A stretch of DNA of 64,000 nucleotides from Photobacterium profundum (GTDB lineage: Bacteria; Pseudomonadota; Gammaproteobacteria; Enterobacterales; Vibrionaceae): positions 62,001 to 126,000 of the forward strand of contig NZ_PYOD01000001.1 in assembly GCF_003026285.1 (NCBI RefSeq), in the 5' to 3' direction. Below, one piece after another: positions 55,863 through 64,000 of this stretch. The notes below the pieces were generated by a model. It ran no database searches and was not told the origin of the DNA. It saw nothing but the letters and a program-made list of their open reading frames with translations. The position numbers were made by a program, and so were the translations under genes. Every line of letters starts with the position of its first letter. Positions within the stretch are counted from its first letter, which is position 1.

Positions 55863-56144
55863 ATGAGTAAGAAACCCGACAGAATTACCGCTATGCAACA
55901 AATCATTGATGCCGTCAAAAAGGAGTTTCCATTATATGACTCCGATACTTTTGTGTGTGGTGTAGATAATAGCTGTATCGGATGCCCTAAAAAACTCATG
56001 GAACTGGTAGATACAGACCTCACCTACTGGCAACACGCTATAGACCGAGGTATATCCCCTAGTTTTGATGAGCTATATAGCTTTGGAAAACTCTGCAAAA
56101 ATGTGCGACGTGGTTTAGTTCGAAACAACAGAATCAAGGCTTAG
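55863..56144 (+). CDS. Small cysteine-containing protein of unknown function
   Basis: 93 residues. MSKKPDRITAMQQIIDAVKK then FVCGVDNSCIGCPKKLMELV, with Cys in C-x5-C-x2-C spacing, followed by a helical, basic tail (KLCKNVRRGLVRNN). Possibly a metal or Fe-S site. I do not recognise the family, but composition and codon use look coding. Confidence 0.55.
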   Translation: MSKKPDRITAMQQIIDAVKKEFPLYDSDTFVCGVDNSCIGCPKKLMELVDTDLTYWQHAIDRGISPSFDELYSFGKLCKNVRRGLVRNNRIKA

Positions 56145-56165
56145 TGATTAACGTTTTACCAATGG

Positions 56166-56894
56166 TTATGCAGCATCGTATGCTACCGCTGTAATCCAGC
56201 TGCTCAAATTCTTACTATAGCGAGTTATAAAATCTATTTGAATTTTAAAGTCATTTATTCTTTCTAAATCATAGCCACCACCAACATAAAGTTGGCTTGT
56301 TGATGGTTTTACTTTTGAATGGATAAGGATATCACTCGCATGGCTGTAACTATTGTAGAAGTTTTTAGCGACTTTTAAGAAGGTAGCATCCTCTTCGTTT
56401 AAACCTAGCGCTTCTTTGTTTTTTATTACTAAATTTAATGCTTTATCTGCTCGTGCATTGGATGTTTTTTTCTTAAACTCATCATAAAAGTTAAATACAT
56501 GTTTGCCATTAGCTATCTGAATTTGAACATCAGTCTTTAACAAGGTTGCCATACATAATGATTCATAAGAAATTCGCATTGAATTCCCTGCGGGTGCAAT
56601 ATGTCCGGTAGATAATAGCTGAACGGCTGTAACTGCAGATTCTACAGCTAAATAAAGATACCTTGAAACAAGATTTGTTCGATGTGAATCTTCTTTTACA
56701 CAGTCTGAATCATTAAGAAGAGAAAATGCTTCTGAAAAGATATTAGATAAATTACCTAACTCAAACCTAAAGTCATCAGTAAACTGATTTCTGGCTTTTG
56801 TATCATCTTTCGTTAATAACTCAAATATTTCGGAACTTTTCAACGTCCCCTCCCAGCCACTTAAGTACTTGTAGCCGATATTTTCAAAGACCAT
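56166..56894 (-). CDS. Helical protein of unknown function
   Basis: 242 residues, soluble, nearly all helical. It contains RYLYLAVESAVTAVQLLSTGHI then SMRISYESLCMATLL and a late FYNSYSHASDILIHS. The arrangement of a charged helix bundle with R and a late N-x-x-SH loosely recalls HEPN/DUF5677-type proteins, but the match is weak. The accessory location fits a sporadically distributed gene. Function unknown. Confidence 0.55.
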   Translation of the reverse strand: MVFENIGYKYLSGWEGTLKSSEIFELLTKDDTKARNQFTDDFRFELGNLSNIFSEAFSLLNDSDCVKEDSHRTNLVSRYLYLAVESAVTAVQLLSTGHIAPAGNSMRISYESLCMATLLKTDVQIQIANGKHVFNFYDEFKKKTSNARADKALNLVIKNKEALGLNEEDATFLKVAKNFYNSYSHASDILIHSKVKPSTSQLYVGGGYDLERINDFKIQIDFITRYSKNLSSWITAVAYDAA

Positions 56895-56957
56895 ATCATT
56901 ATTAACAACAACACTTTATGATTTACCTTTATAATCTTTAAAGAACAAGAGACTAAG

Positions 56958-57833
56958 ATGAGTTGGATAGTTTTAACCTGTTTTGCCGCTTTTTGTCAGG
57001 CGTGGCGAAATGCCTTTCAGAGTAAATTGAGCAAGCAGTTAAATGTTGTCGGTGTTACCCTCTCTCGTTTTCTTTTGGCAAGTCCATTGGCTTTGTTATA
57101 TCTATATAGCCTTTATCAATGGCAACCTACAGACCTACCCAGCTTCTCTGCTAAATCTTGGGGATTCATTATTAGTGCAGCTGTCATGCAAATTGTAGCA
57201 ACAGCACTGATGGTTGTTCTATTTAAGCAAAAAAACTTTGCTGTCGGGGCTGGATTAGCAAAATGTGAGGCTCCTGTAGCGGCATTTCTCGGTGTTTTGT
57301 TCTTTGGTACAACATTAACCTATTGGGGCTGGCTTGGTGTCGCAGTTGGTGCTATCGCAGTATTAATTTTAAGCTCGCCAGATAAGATTAGAAATATATC
57401 CCTCAAAACCCTCGCCATTGGGCTTGCATGCAGTACTGCATTCGCTCTTACATCACTATGGATTAGAGAAGCAAGTCTGAGCTTATCGTTATCTTTCCCT
57501 CATAGCGCGGCATGGGTTTTATTCTTAGTTATCTTTATTCAAACACTAATACTGACTAGTTACTTATGCATACGAGATAGAGAAACACTTGGGCTAATGG
57601 TAAAACAAAGAAAACTTGTAACGATGACCAGTATTGCCAGTTTCTTCGGTTCATTAGGCTGGTTCAGTGCAATGTCATTGCAAACGGTTCCTTATGTGAA
57701 AACGTTAGGTCAGATTGAAATTTTCTTTATGATGGTCATCTCTGCCTTTTGGCTAAAAGAACAGACCCGTCGAAAAGACATATTTGCATTATTGCTTGTT
57801 GCAGTTGCTGCTACTTTGGTGATATTTCAGTAA
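56958..57833 (+). CDS. EamA/DMT-family transporter
   Basis: 291 residues with ten membrane helices. CFAAFCQAWRNAFQSKLSKQ at the start and the second EamA repeat (TLAIGLACSTAFALTSLWIR). KCEAPVAAFLGVLFFG holds the usual conserved Glu-Ala-Pro after helix 4. Substrate unknown. It is only distantly similar to the DMT protein at 31019. Confidence 0.8.
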   Translation: MSWIVLTCFAAFCQAWRNAFQSKLSKQLNVVGVTLSRFLLASPLALLYLYSLYQWQPTDLPSFSAKSWGFIISAAVMQIVATALMVVLFKQKNFAVGAGLAKCEAPVAAFLGVLFFGTTLTYWGWLGVAVGAIAVLILSSPDKIRNISLKTLAIGLACSTAFALTSLWIREASLSLSLSFPHSAAWVLFLVIFIQTLILTSYLCIRDRETLGLMVKQRKLVTMTSIASFFGSLGWFSAMSLQTVPYVKTLGQIEIFFMMVISAFWLKEQTRRKDIFALLLVAVAATLVIFQ

Positions 57834-57887
57834 GAATACTGGATAAGTAAATAGTCAGATAATTGCGCAGAGAAAATTGATAATAAC

Positions 57888-57930
57888 AAGGCAGCAGACG
57901 ATAGCATCGCCCGACTGCCTTTGCTTGTTT
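57888..57930. terminator. Probable terminator between convergent genes
   Basis: AAGGCAG (57888-57894) and CTGCCTT (57915-57921) with an inner CGAT/ATCG stem. Moderately T-rich on the plus strand. Confidence 0.45.
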
Positions 57931-57939
57931 ACTTGAATT

Positions 57940-58425
57940 TTACTTACTGCTTGCAACGACAATATCAGCTTTGGTTGAGCCTATAAGTTCAAGTAGTTCT
58001 TGAGACTCTGTTGCCGGAACCTTATGCTTTGTAAGCACCTCTTTGAAAAGTACAACCATGCGATCCCACTCAGACTCAGTGATGTTCAAATTCGCATGCG
58101 CTTCTTTCATTCCTTTTCCTTGGTACTCGCAAGGGCCACCAGTCACACTACAAACCATAGACGTTACACGATATTTCAAATATACAGCTGGCACATGTGC
58201 CCTTGTGGCTTGAACTGCTGGATTTTTATTAAGGAAAGTATCAGGCACTACGACATCTATAAAGTCACTGACAACTACAGATATCGGCGCTAGCCCTCCC
58301 AATCGGCTATATAGCGAAGATGGCTCTGATTTAGTATTGCTTTCAGCAGAAACTGTACCAATTGACAAAAATGATGTTAAAACAAAGATAAGCACTGCTT
58401 TTAGATTATCCACACTCTTAATCAT
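57940..58425 (-). CDS. Exported group I truncated hemoglobin
   Basis: 161 residues. A hydrophobic N-terminus ending GTVSA-ESN is a signal peptide. The globin part has LYSRLGGLAPISVVVSDFID, MVCSVTGGPCEYQGKGMKEA and the proximal His in KEAHANLNITESEWDRM. The family consensus (YxxxGG start, GGP-x-x-Y-x-G-x-x-M-x-x-xH) is intact. Most truncated globins are cytoplasmic; export suggests a periplasmic role in NO or O2 chemistry or heme handling. Monocistronic. Confidence 0.85.
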   Translation of the reverse strand: MIKSVDNLKAVLIFVLTSFLSIGTVSAESNTKSEPSSLYSRLGGLAPISVVVSDFIDVVVPDTFLNKNPAVQATRAHVPAVYLKYRVTSMVCSVTGGPCEYQGKGMKEAHANLNITESEWDRMVVLFKEVLTKHKVPATESQELLELIGSTKADIVVASSK

Positions 58426-58802
58426 AACTATTTCCTCGTGACCAAATTTATAACAGAGTCAAAAAGATCATAGTTCACGTTATGGTTTATTTCAGTGCGT
58501 TCAATAAAATTAAGACTCAACGTCTAAGAAATATAACATTAAATTAATGATAATAAATACGATTAATATCAGTATATTAAAACAAAATCACTTTTAAACT
58601 AATGTCTATTTATAGGTGATAGCTTTTATACATACCAGTCACAATAAGTTGCACCACATTGAACCAATCAAGCGAAAAAAAGCTAATATTCAGGGTAACT
58701 CTATAGGGGTAAATTTCAAAACAATTGACTTGAATCATTTTAATAACAAGTGCCCAACGTTATGTTGATAATTGGTTAACGGTTAATCGGAGAGGTATTC
58801 GT
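58426..58802. other. AT-rich intergenic region
   Basis: 377 bp between divergent genes, very AT-rich. No gene, repeat or RNA recognised. Confidence 0.5.
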
Positions 58803-58985
58803 ATGGAATTAATACAAGACACAAGGTGTTACACAGATGTTTGTGTAAATGGGAAATGGTTTCACCACGATCACTGTACTACTACTGCCTACATGCTAAA
58901 AGGTGGAGCTTCATCCAATATTGAACTCGCTAAAATGCCAACAACAGAAAGTGAGCTAGTCGCTCTATTAACTAAAATATTATAA
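58803..58985 (+). CDS. Small cytoplasmic protein (60 aa)
   Basis: 60 residues starting MELIQDTRCYTDVCVNGKWF then HHDHCTTTAYML, with several Cys and His in the first half that could bind metal. Strong ribosome site GGAGAGG. A hairpin GCCGCA-GAT-TGCGGC follows at 58996-59010. Family unknown. Confidence 0.6.
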   Translation: MELIQDTRCYTDVCVNGKWFHHDHCTTTAYMLKGGASSNIELAKMPTTESELVALLTKIL

Positions 58986-59045
58986 TGACAATAGAGCCGC
59001 AGATTGCGGCCTAGTTTCCCCATATTCATATCAATACTGCCCTAT

Positions 59046-59321
59046 TCAACGACGCTGACACGAAGTACACCCTCGACAAGCTGAACGGGAGTGAGGATCT
59101 AGACGGCTTCGTTGTACTTTACAATACGCACTTTTAAGAGCTCGACGGGCTGAAAACCAATCATCTGGCTTTTCAAGTAACAAATACCCGTTAAAGCGTT
59201 TCACTAACACTGTACGGTATTCATTAATAAATCGGCTATCAAAGCCTATATCAAAATACTCTAACGCTTGTTCTATTGAAGTAAAACTAGCGATAATTTG
59301 TTTAATATCAGTTTGGGCCAT
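59046..59321 (-). CDS. NifW-like protein
   Basis: 91 residues. IIASFTSIEQALEYFDIGFD then NEYRTVLVKRFNGYL and DWFSARRALKSAYCKVQRS follow the NifW (nitrogenase-stabilising/protective protein) pattern of an N-terminal helix, an Arg-Phe core and a helical tail. The Cys-rich end (SACRGCTSCQRR) is unusual. No nif genes are in the window, so a nitrogenase role is doubtful. Confidence 0.55.
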   Translation of the reverse strand: MAQTDIKQIIASFTSIEQALEYFDIGFDSRFINEYRTVLVKRFNGYLLLEKPDDWFSARRALKSAYCKVQRSRLDPHSRSACRGCTSCQRR

Positions 59322-59464
59322 AATCTAGAATAATCGGAATATTTCCGTCAGTTTAGGAGAATGCAGATATTCAATCATTGATATAAGACGTATTTCGCTC
59401 AATTTAGCCTCCTCTATCTCACTTTATTCAAAACAAAATAGAAGAGACAAAACATAAGCTATGT

Positions 59465-60100
59465 TTAAGATTCTTTCGCCACAGGTGCAGTTGCATCTGT
59501 AACTTCAGACAACGTATTTACTTGGTTTTCCAGTTCTTTTGTTGTCTTCTGACTCATAAATTCTTTGTATAAAGCTGCTTTATCAGTCGGGTCAATCACA
59601 GTGTTAGTTTCAACCATGTTATTGAACAACTTCTCACTTTCCATTTTAGGCATGGTTACCAATGCACACACCTGATCAATACCAGAAATTTGCACTACTG
59701 CGATCTGCTCTACTTGGCTTTTTTGCAAAGACACGCTTGTGATCTGTTTCGCTATTTGTTCAAACGACGTACCTGTTGTAGATACACCTGCCGCTGAATC
59801 CATCTTCTGGTATGTTTTTTCTAATACGTTAGCTTTCAAATCCATATTCTGAGCCAATGTATTACGTGTTAGAGACACGACGTGATTACGGTCAACCGAG
59901 AAATTTCCAGATGCTGTAACACAGTTCGAAGCAGCAAAACCATTTGCGGATGATGGATTAAACACCCACGCAGGCATTGCCTGTGAGCTATTTTCTGACG
60001 GTATATTGGTCTCTGGCTGTTGAGTAACCTGAGCTGACTCTGTTGCACAACCTGTTAAAAGCACGGCTAGAACCGCAGCTGATAGTATTTTTTTATTCAT
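59465..60100 (-). CDS. Lipoprotein of the envelope operon
   Basis: 211 residues. Lipobox LLTGC (Cys18), then ATESAQ. The body has MPAWVFNPSSANGFAASNCV and a long helical part with SLTRNTLAQNMDLKANVLEK, reminiscent of LPP20-type lipoproteins. Last gene of the five-gene set, 12 bp after the transglycosylase. Ala follows the lipid Cys, so outer-membrane sorting is expected. Function unknown. Confidence 0.7.
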   Translation of the reverse strand: MNKKILSAAVLAVLLTGCATESAQVTQQPETNIPSENSSQAMPAWVFNPSSANGFAASNCVTASGNFSVDRNHVVSLTRNTLAQNMDLKANVLEKTYQKMDSAAGVSTTGTSFEQIAKQITSVSLQKSQVEQIAVVQISGIDQVCALVTMPKMESEKLFNNMVETNTVIDPTDKAALYKEFMSQKTTKELENQVNTLSEVTDATAPVAKES

Positions 60101-60112
60101 TATGTGCCCTTA

Positions 60113-61444
60113 TTAAATCATTGTATAAGTTTGATGCTGCTGATAGCTCTGCATTACTTTATTTACTTTTTTCAAATAATTACGTGTTTCTTTATACGGT
60201 AGATTTGCAAGTAAATGTTTATAAACCTGCTCTGAACTCATTGTATTTATTTTCTTCACGGCTGCTCTTACACTTCTTTCACCAAATGCTTTCGCAACAT
60301 TGCCAGAACCCGTGTTATAAGCTGCGATAATGGCATATATCGCACTCTGTGAATTCTCGATACCGCGTAAATAACGACTTTCCAATATTTTCAGATAAGC
60401 CGTTCCCGTTTCAATATTAATTTTAGGGTTATAAAGCTCATTCTCTTTCATTGGCTTATCTTTACCACGGTAAAGTTTATTAACATCATGCCCTGCTGTA
60501 GTCGGCACAATTTGCATCAAACCATAAGCAGGTACATGTGATTTTGCTTTCGGGTTAAAGTGCGATTCAGTGTGCATAATTGCTAATACTAGCGGAGCAG
60601 GTAATTCACGTTTTTCACTTTCTGCATAAATATAAGGCATGTAATTCTGAGCGCGCTTTGAAACAGCGGTACTTGGGATCTTGGTTTTATATTCGACAAT
60701 TTGCGCAGAAGAACGCTGGAATTTCACTGCAGATTGATTAAAGTTTTGCTCAAGTTTAGCCAATCGTTTCGCTTCATTCGCCTTCATGATCTGCTTTTGA
60801 TCTTCTAGCAATTCCGCTTTTCGTTTTTCAGCTAACAATTGCTGTGAGTCTTGATTAACAAATATATCAAGCTGACTCATTTGCCGATCTGTCTGCGCTT
60901 TTATTTCTTGTTTAACCTTAGCCAGTTCTTTTTGATCTAATTCTATATCTTTAACTTCAACCTCTTGCGGGGTCGCCTTTACAGGTTCGGTAATGCCGAC
61001 ATCTTGCCAAAGTTGATTATTTTTTTCTATTACTTGATTAATGATTACCAATTCAGCAGCTGTTTGCTGTGATGCTTTTGAGGTCGCTGTCTCTGATTTC
61101 GGCAGTTTATAATTAATTGTAATTTCGCCGTTTTCGAGATCAATAACCGTGCGCGATGCATTCTTCGTATCGTAAACAACAATCACATCTTGCGAATCGG
61201 TTTTGGCATCTCCCCAATCATTTAAAGCGTCTTCCTTTTGCTTATCCCACTCTTGCAAATAAGCCATTTGCCACTGATTAAATTCTTTAATATGGCTGGC
61301 ATACCACTGAGTAAACTCTTCTGTATGGTCGGCCGTTAATTGCCCTACTTCTTGATCCAATTCAGCAAAAGGATCATTAGCATGAACATTACCCATTAAA
61401 AAAACATTGATAGCGACAGCCAATACACCATGTCTAAATTTCAT
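60113..61444 (-). CDS. MltC-like lytic transglycosylase
   Basis: 443 residues. Signal peptide MKFRHGVLAVAINVFLMGNVHA. Residues about 25-130 resemble the MltC N-terminal domain (SRTVIDLENGEITINY). A long charged coiled coil (about 150-250) leads to the SLT domain with catalytic Glu in MHTESHFNPKAKSHVPAYGL, then AAYNTGSGNVAKAFG and LPYKETRNYLKKV. No lipobox is present, unlike MltC itself, so it is soluble in the periplasm. The start at 61444 is favoured by the signal peptide; a GTG at 61492 is in frame. Confidence 0.85.
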   Translation of the reverse strand: MKFRHGVLAVAINVFLMGNVHANDPFAELDQEVGQLTADHTEEFTQWYASHIKEFNQWQMAYLQEWDKQKEDALNDWGDAKTDSQDVIVVYDTKNASRTVIDLENGEITINYKLPKSETATSKASQQTAAELVIINQVIEKNNQLWQDVGITEPVKATPQEVEVKDIELDQKELAKVKQEIKAQTDRQMSQLDIFVNQDSQQLLAEKRKAELLEDQKQIMKANEAKRLAKLEQNFNQSAVKFQRSSAQIVEYKTKIPSTAVSKRAQNYMPYIYAESEKRELPAPLVLAIMHTESHFNPKAKSHVPAYGLMQIVPTTAGHDVNKLYRGKDKPMKENELYNPKINIETGTAYLKILESRYLRGIENSQSAIYAIIAAYNTGSGNVAKAFGERSVRAAVKKINTMSSEQVYKHLLANLPYKETRNYLKKVNKVMQSYQQHQTYTMI

Positions 61445-61469
61445 AAATAGGGATTTCCTTATAGAGAGA

Positions 61470-62234
61470 CTAGAAATATGACGATAAATCACCAGCAGAA
61501 TCTTGTTCTTGCTCTGCTATCATATCTTCAAGTTGTATTAAGAGTTGTTGGCACGCAGAACTTTGGCACTGTTTAGCAATTGATATACTCAGTGATAGGT
61601 CAATATCTTTCTGCCATTGCGCTAGCCACAATTTGATGCTGTCATTCTTCACCGCTGCGACATCAACATAATGCTCGAAATATGCTTGTGCTTTCTTTAT
61701 GTCTTGTTGACTGAGTAGCAACGTCACGAGTCCCGCCCCATCCATCGCGATAGCAGGCTGTTTCATTACGTAAGGTAGCATCTGTTTTAGCGCATCATAT
61801 TTCTTGATCGTGTAATACGCGACGGCATAACTTAATGCCGTTGTTTTCAAGTTCGTTGCTTTACCATTATCGGTAAGTGTGGCGGAGCAAGTGGCAGAGG
61901 TACGGCTTACATCAAAATAGCGAATATCAGCTAATTCGTACTTCAAGTTGCTAAGAGGCCAGCTAGAAAAACGTTCGTTTATCACACCTTTTTCAATCAA
62001 CTTATCTTCGTATTCTGCTCGTAACGGTAAACTCAACCCCTTTCTGCATAGAGCCTTTATCTGGTTTGTTGATAACTCCGAGGTTCTTACGGCATCTACC
62101 GTATAACTCGATGAATGCCCTTGTACCGTATAGGTGGTACCAGCAAACTCCCAAATTACCACCTCATTTGCCATTACTGGCAGGCTAAATGCGCCTGCCA
62201 ACAATAATGCTCTGTAATTACAGATCATTAACAT
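61470..62234 (-). CDS. Exported protein of the envelope operon
   Basis: 254 residues. Signal peptide ending SLPVMA-NEV. The mature part is beta-rich at first (WEFAGTTYTVQGHSSSYTVD), then helical repeats like TPR/SEL (YAVAYYTIKKYDALKQMLPY, LLSQQDIKKAQAYFEHYVD). Cys pairs may be disulfide-linked. No family recognised. Its start overlaps the preceding gene by 17 bases. Likely periplasmic scaffold (inference). Confidence 0.65.
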   Translation of the reverse strand: MLMICNYRALLLAGAFSLPVMANEVVIWEFAGTTYTVQGHSSSYTVDAVRTSELSTNQIKALCRKGLSLPLRAEYEDKLIEKGVINERFSSWPLSNLKYELADIRYFDVSRTSATCSATLTDNGKATNLKTTALSYAVAYYTIKKYDALKQMLPYVMKQPAIAMDGAGLVTLLLSQQDIKKAQAYFEHYVDVAAVKNDSIKLWLAQWQKDIDLSLSISIAKQCQSSACQQLLIQLEDMIAEQEQDSAGDLSSYF

Positions 62235-63519
62235 TACTTACCTGACCTGATGGGCCTTGAGTATTATTACCACTATCAGTCAAGCCACCCGTAGTTCCTA
62301 CTTTGTGGTCTGTTCCCGCAGTTTTACCTTCACGTACTCGTTGCTTGTTTTCTGCTGCTGCTTCCTTTGCGGCAGATTCAAGTGATGGCGCATAAACCGC
62401 AACAGCAAGCATCCAGTCACCGTCACTACTCTTGAACGTTTTAACCGACACACCCGGTGGCACTTTACCTGCCGCAAATGACTTGTAAGACTCGGCATGT
62501 TTCATGTTATTCATGAAAGTATGCTTATCTTCAGCCAATGCAGTTGCATCTGCCGGATCGATACTATCTTCTGGGTAAGAGAACTGTTCGTTCTTCTCTA
62601 GCTGGTTTTCGCTAAAGCCCCCCTCCCAGTACACTTCTTCACCCTGCATCACAGAGATCAAACCGTTACGTGCTTTTGCCTGCGCCTGAGACTTGGACAT
62701 CGACACTAACTTACGCTTAACGCTTTTGTTCTTGTTATCACGAATGATAGATGAGCCAAAACCAAGCACAAATGATTCGCCACTATCAGGGTTCGTGATA
62801 ACTTTAGCCCCAACAGGCGGCATTACACCCGACTGCAAATCTGCAATAATTTGCTTAAAAATAGCATTGGGTTCAGTTGTTTGCGTTAAAGCACCGACTT
62901 TACGCTTAGTCTGCTCTCGTGTCTTTGGTGTAGAGATCAAGCTAACACGAACTAATTTCTCAGCAGGATCATCATATACATCAAACGTAACATAACCAGC
63001 CAAAGCACCTTTTACTGACTCAGCACAATTATCGCTTGTCATGGCTGTGGTGTTAGCTACGCTGTCTGTAGCGGTATCAATGGCATCCATTGTTTCATTA
63101 ATAGCGGTTGCGCACATGTTGCTCATGCCTTCCATGTTTTCGACCAATTGCTTTTTCGCAATCTGGAAGGCTTTCATGTATGCGGCACGTTTTGAAAGTA
63201 AGGTTGCATTACGGTTTTCGTACGTTTCATAACTACCAGAGCCGGTTGATAAGATTCCGACGCCAGAACTCACCGCAATCATTTTTACGCCATCACCCTC
63301 GTCTTCTATTAAGCTTTGATGAGCGACCAAGACTGCCGCTTTCGGATCATCTGCAATAATAAGACCATCTACTTCTTTTACAGCTGTTGTATCAACAGCT
63401 TGAGATTCTTCCGCTGAGGCGGTTGCAGGAACTAGATCATTAAGATCAAAATCAACGCCTGCATGAGCAGCACTAAAGGTTGTTGCTAGCACTAATGCCA
63501 ACAATGTTTTCTTAAACAT
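62218..63519 (-). CDS. Exported protein of unknown function (DUF6844-like)
   Basis: 433 residues. Signal peptide MFKKTLLALVLATTFSAAHA. The central part GVGILSTGSGSYETYENRNA then LLSKRAAYMKAFQIAKKQLV has the style of LPP20/FlgO-type secreted proteins with DUF6844-like regions. The C-terminus is a low-complexity Gly/Ser/Asn tail (TGGLTDSGNNTQG). It follows the partial gene at the right edge by 14 bp and overlaps the next gene. Role unknown. Confidence 0.6.
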   Translation of the reverse strand: MFKKTLLALVLATTFSAAHAGVDFDLNDLVPATASAEESQAVDTTAVKEVDGLIIADDPKAAVLVAHQSLIEDEGDGVKMIAVSSGVGILSTGSGSYETYENRNATLLSKRAAYMKAFQIAKKQLVENMEGMSNMCATAINETMDAIDTATDSVANTTAMTSDNCAESVKGALAGYVTFDVYDDPAEKLVRVSLISTPKTREQTKRKVGALTQTTEPNAIFKQIIADLQSGVMPPVGAKVITNPDSGESFVLGFGSSIIRDNKNKSVKRKLVSMSKSQAQAKARNGLISVMQGEEVYWEGGFSENQLEKNEQFSYPEDSIDPADATALAEDKHTFMNNMKHAESYKSFAAGKVPPGVSVKTFKSSDGDWMLAVAVYAPSLESAAKEAAAENKQRVREGKTAGTDHKVGTTGGLTDSGNNTQGPSGQVSNVNDL

Positions 63520-63533
63520 GGTAAATCCTATTT

Positions 63534-64000
63534 TTAAAGTACGTTGATCTGATATTCATTCATAACGTTAAGCTTTGAGGTGTATTTAGGCTGATGAATT
63601 CGCAGTGTGGGTTCAATGTATTGAGCAAGATCATTAGCATTATTTAACGACCGTAACTGAACCACGACTTTGTCAGATTTTTTCGTCATTTTGATATCTG
63701 ACACACCATTAATTGCACTGAGCAAGGTAAATAACTGCCCTTGCTGACCTGCAGCACGTTTAGAGAAAATGATTTCTCTAACTGGCCCACCACGCATTGC
63801 CATTTTTTGTGCAGAATCATGCAGCTTAAACTTAATCGCTTGCTGGTTACTCTCGACAGCAAGGTGAACAGCTGCCAGTTGATTCAACATTCCAGCTTTA
63901 TTAGGCAATGTCATGAATGTCGGATCATTTCGCCACGTACCGTATTGGTTACCAGCGCGATCGTGAACAACAGCAATGAGTTCAAGTTGAAGGCCTGACG
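63534..64000 (-). CDS. First visible gene of the envelope operon (5' end off the window)
   Basis: The reading frame is open from the right edge (no stop upstream) to 63534, giving at least 154 residues: LQLELIAVVHDRAGNQYGTW, then MTLPNKAGMLNQLAAVHLAV and KVVVQLRSLNNANDLAQYIE. The Met at 63914 could be internal. The sequence looks periplasmic and beta-rich, but no family is recognised. Confidence 0.6.
   Translation of the reverse strand, partial: SGLQLELIAVVHDRAGNQYGTWRNDPTFMTLPNKAGMLNQLAAVHLAVESNQQAIKFKLHDSAQKMAMRGGPVREIIFSKRAAGQQGQLFTLLSAINGVSDIKMTKKSDKVVVQLRSLNNANDLAQYIEPTLRIHQPKYTSKLNVMNEYQINVL

Overview
The window looks like a chromosomal segment of a marine gammaproteobacterium of the Vibrionaceae, most like Photobacterium. 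The basis is the gene families present (thermostable hemolysin, TAXI-type TRAP receptor, YgbA, DUF3297, PurT, Tpm, a ToxR-like regulator, YohJ/YohK, SbcB), the AT-rich intergenic DNA, a Vibrionaceae-style interspersed palindrome and a compact tRNA operon. The genus is inferred from protein resemblance only.

Layout. 1-2.5 kb: the 5' part of a ygfM gene running off the left edge, a divergent Crp/Fnr-type regulator, a YgjV membrane protein and an ASCH-domain protein. 2.7-9.1 kb: BCCT transporter, HAD phosphatase, an ABC-F protein, a 46-residue membrane peptide, an SDR and a 2OG-Fe(II) oxygenase. 9.3-17.4 kb: a five-gene minus-strand operon, ygfK-ssnA-Mo subunit-[2Fe-2S] subunit-FAD subunit, a molybdenum-hydroxylase/purine-type catabolic locus. 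Paired 15-bp palindromes lie upstream of both this operon and the ygfM/regulator pair, so the two loci probably share a regulator. 17.4-26.2 kb: accessory DNA with a DUF3297 protein, spermidine-synthase-like protein, exported serine hydrolase plus a small exported peptide, a dead MazE-like antitoxin, an RsuA-type pseudouridine synthase, a secreted nuclease, a BI-1 membrane protein, and a patchwork of gene fragments with a 109-bp direct repeat. 26.3-41.2 kb: mostly ordinary chromosomal genes (sbcB, ToxR-like regulator, yohJ/yohK, cdd, DMT transporter, TAXI receptor, purT with a PurR box, tpm, ygbA, pentaheme cytochrome, POT-like transporter).

41.4-47.6 kb is the most interesting region. Thermostable hemolysin (GNAT-like), an AMP-forming ligase, a heme-oxygenase-like iron enzyme and an SDR form an operon-like set, followed by a broken TPR-type gene and a QseBC/PmrAB-type two-component pair. 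A perfect CTTAAG-N5-CTTAAG site lies just upstream of the first gene. The set looks like a regulated pathway making or modifying a fatty-acyl product. 48.35-48.75 kb: tRNA-Ser, -Thr, -Gly, -Asn and a terminator. 48.8-59.3 kb: YfcC-family transporter, CpdA-like phosphoesterase, ybiT, GST, GNAT, CopD-like protein, DMT transporter, an exported truncated globin, a NifW-like protein and several unknowns. 59.5-64 kb: a minus-strand operon of five exported proteins, including a MltC-like lytic transglycosylase and a lipoprotein, open at the right edge.

All identifications come from reading the translated sequence; no database search was run.
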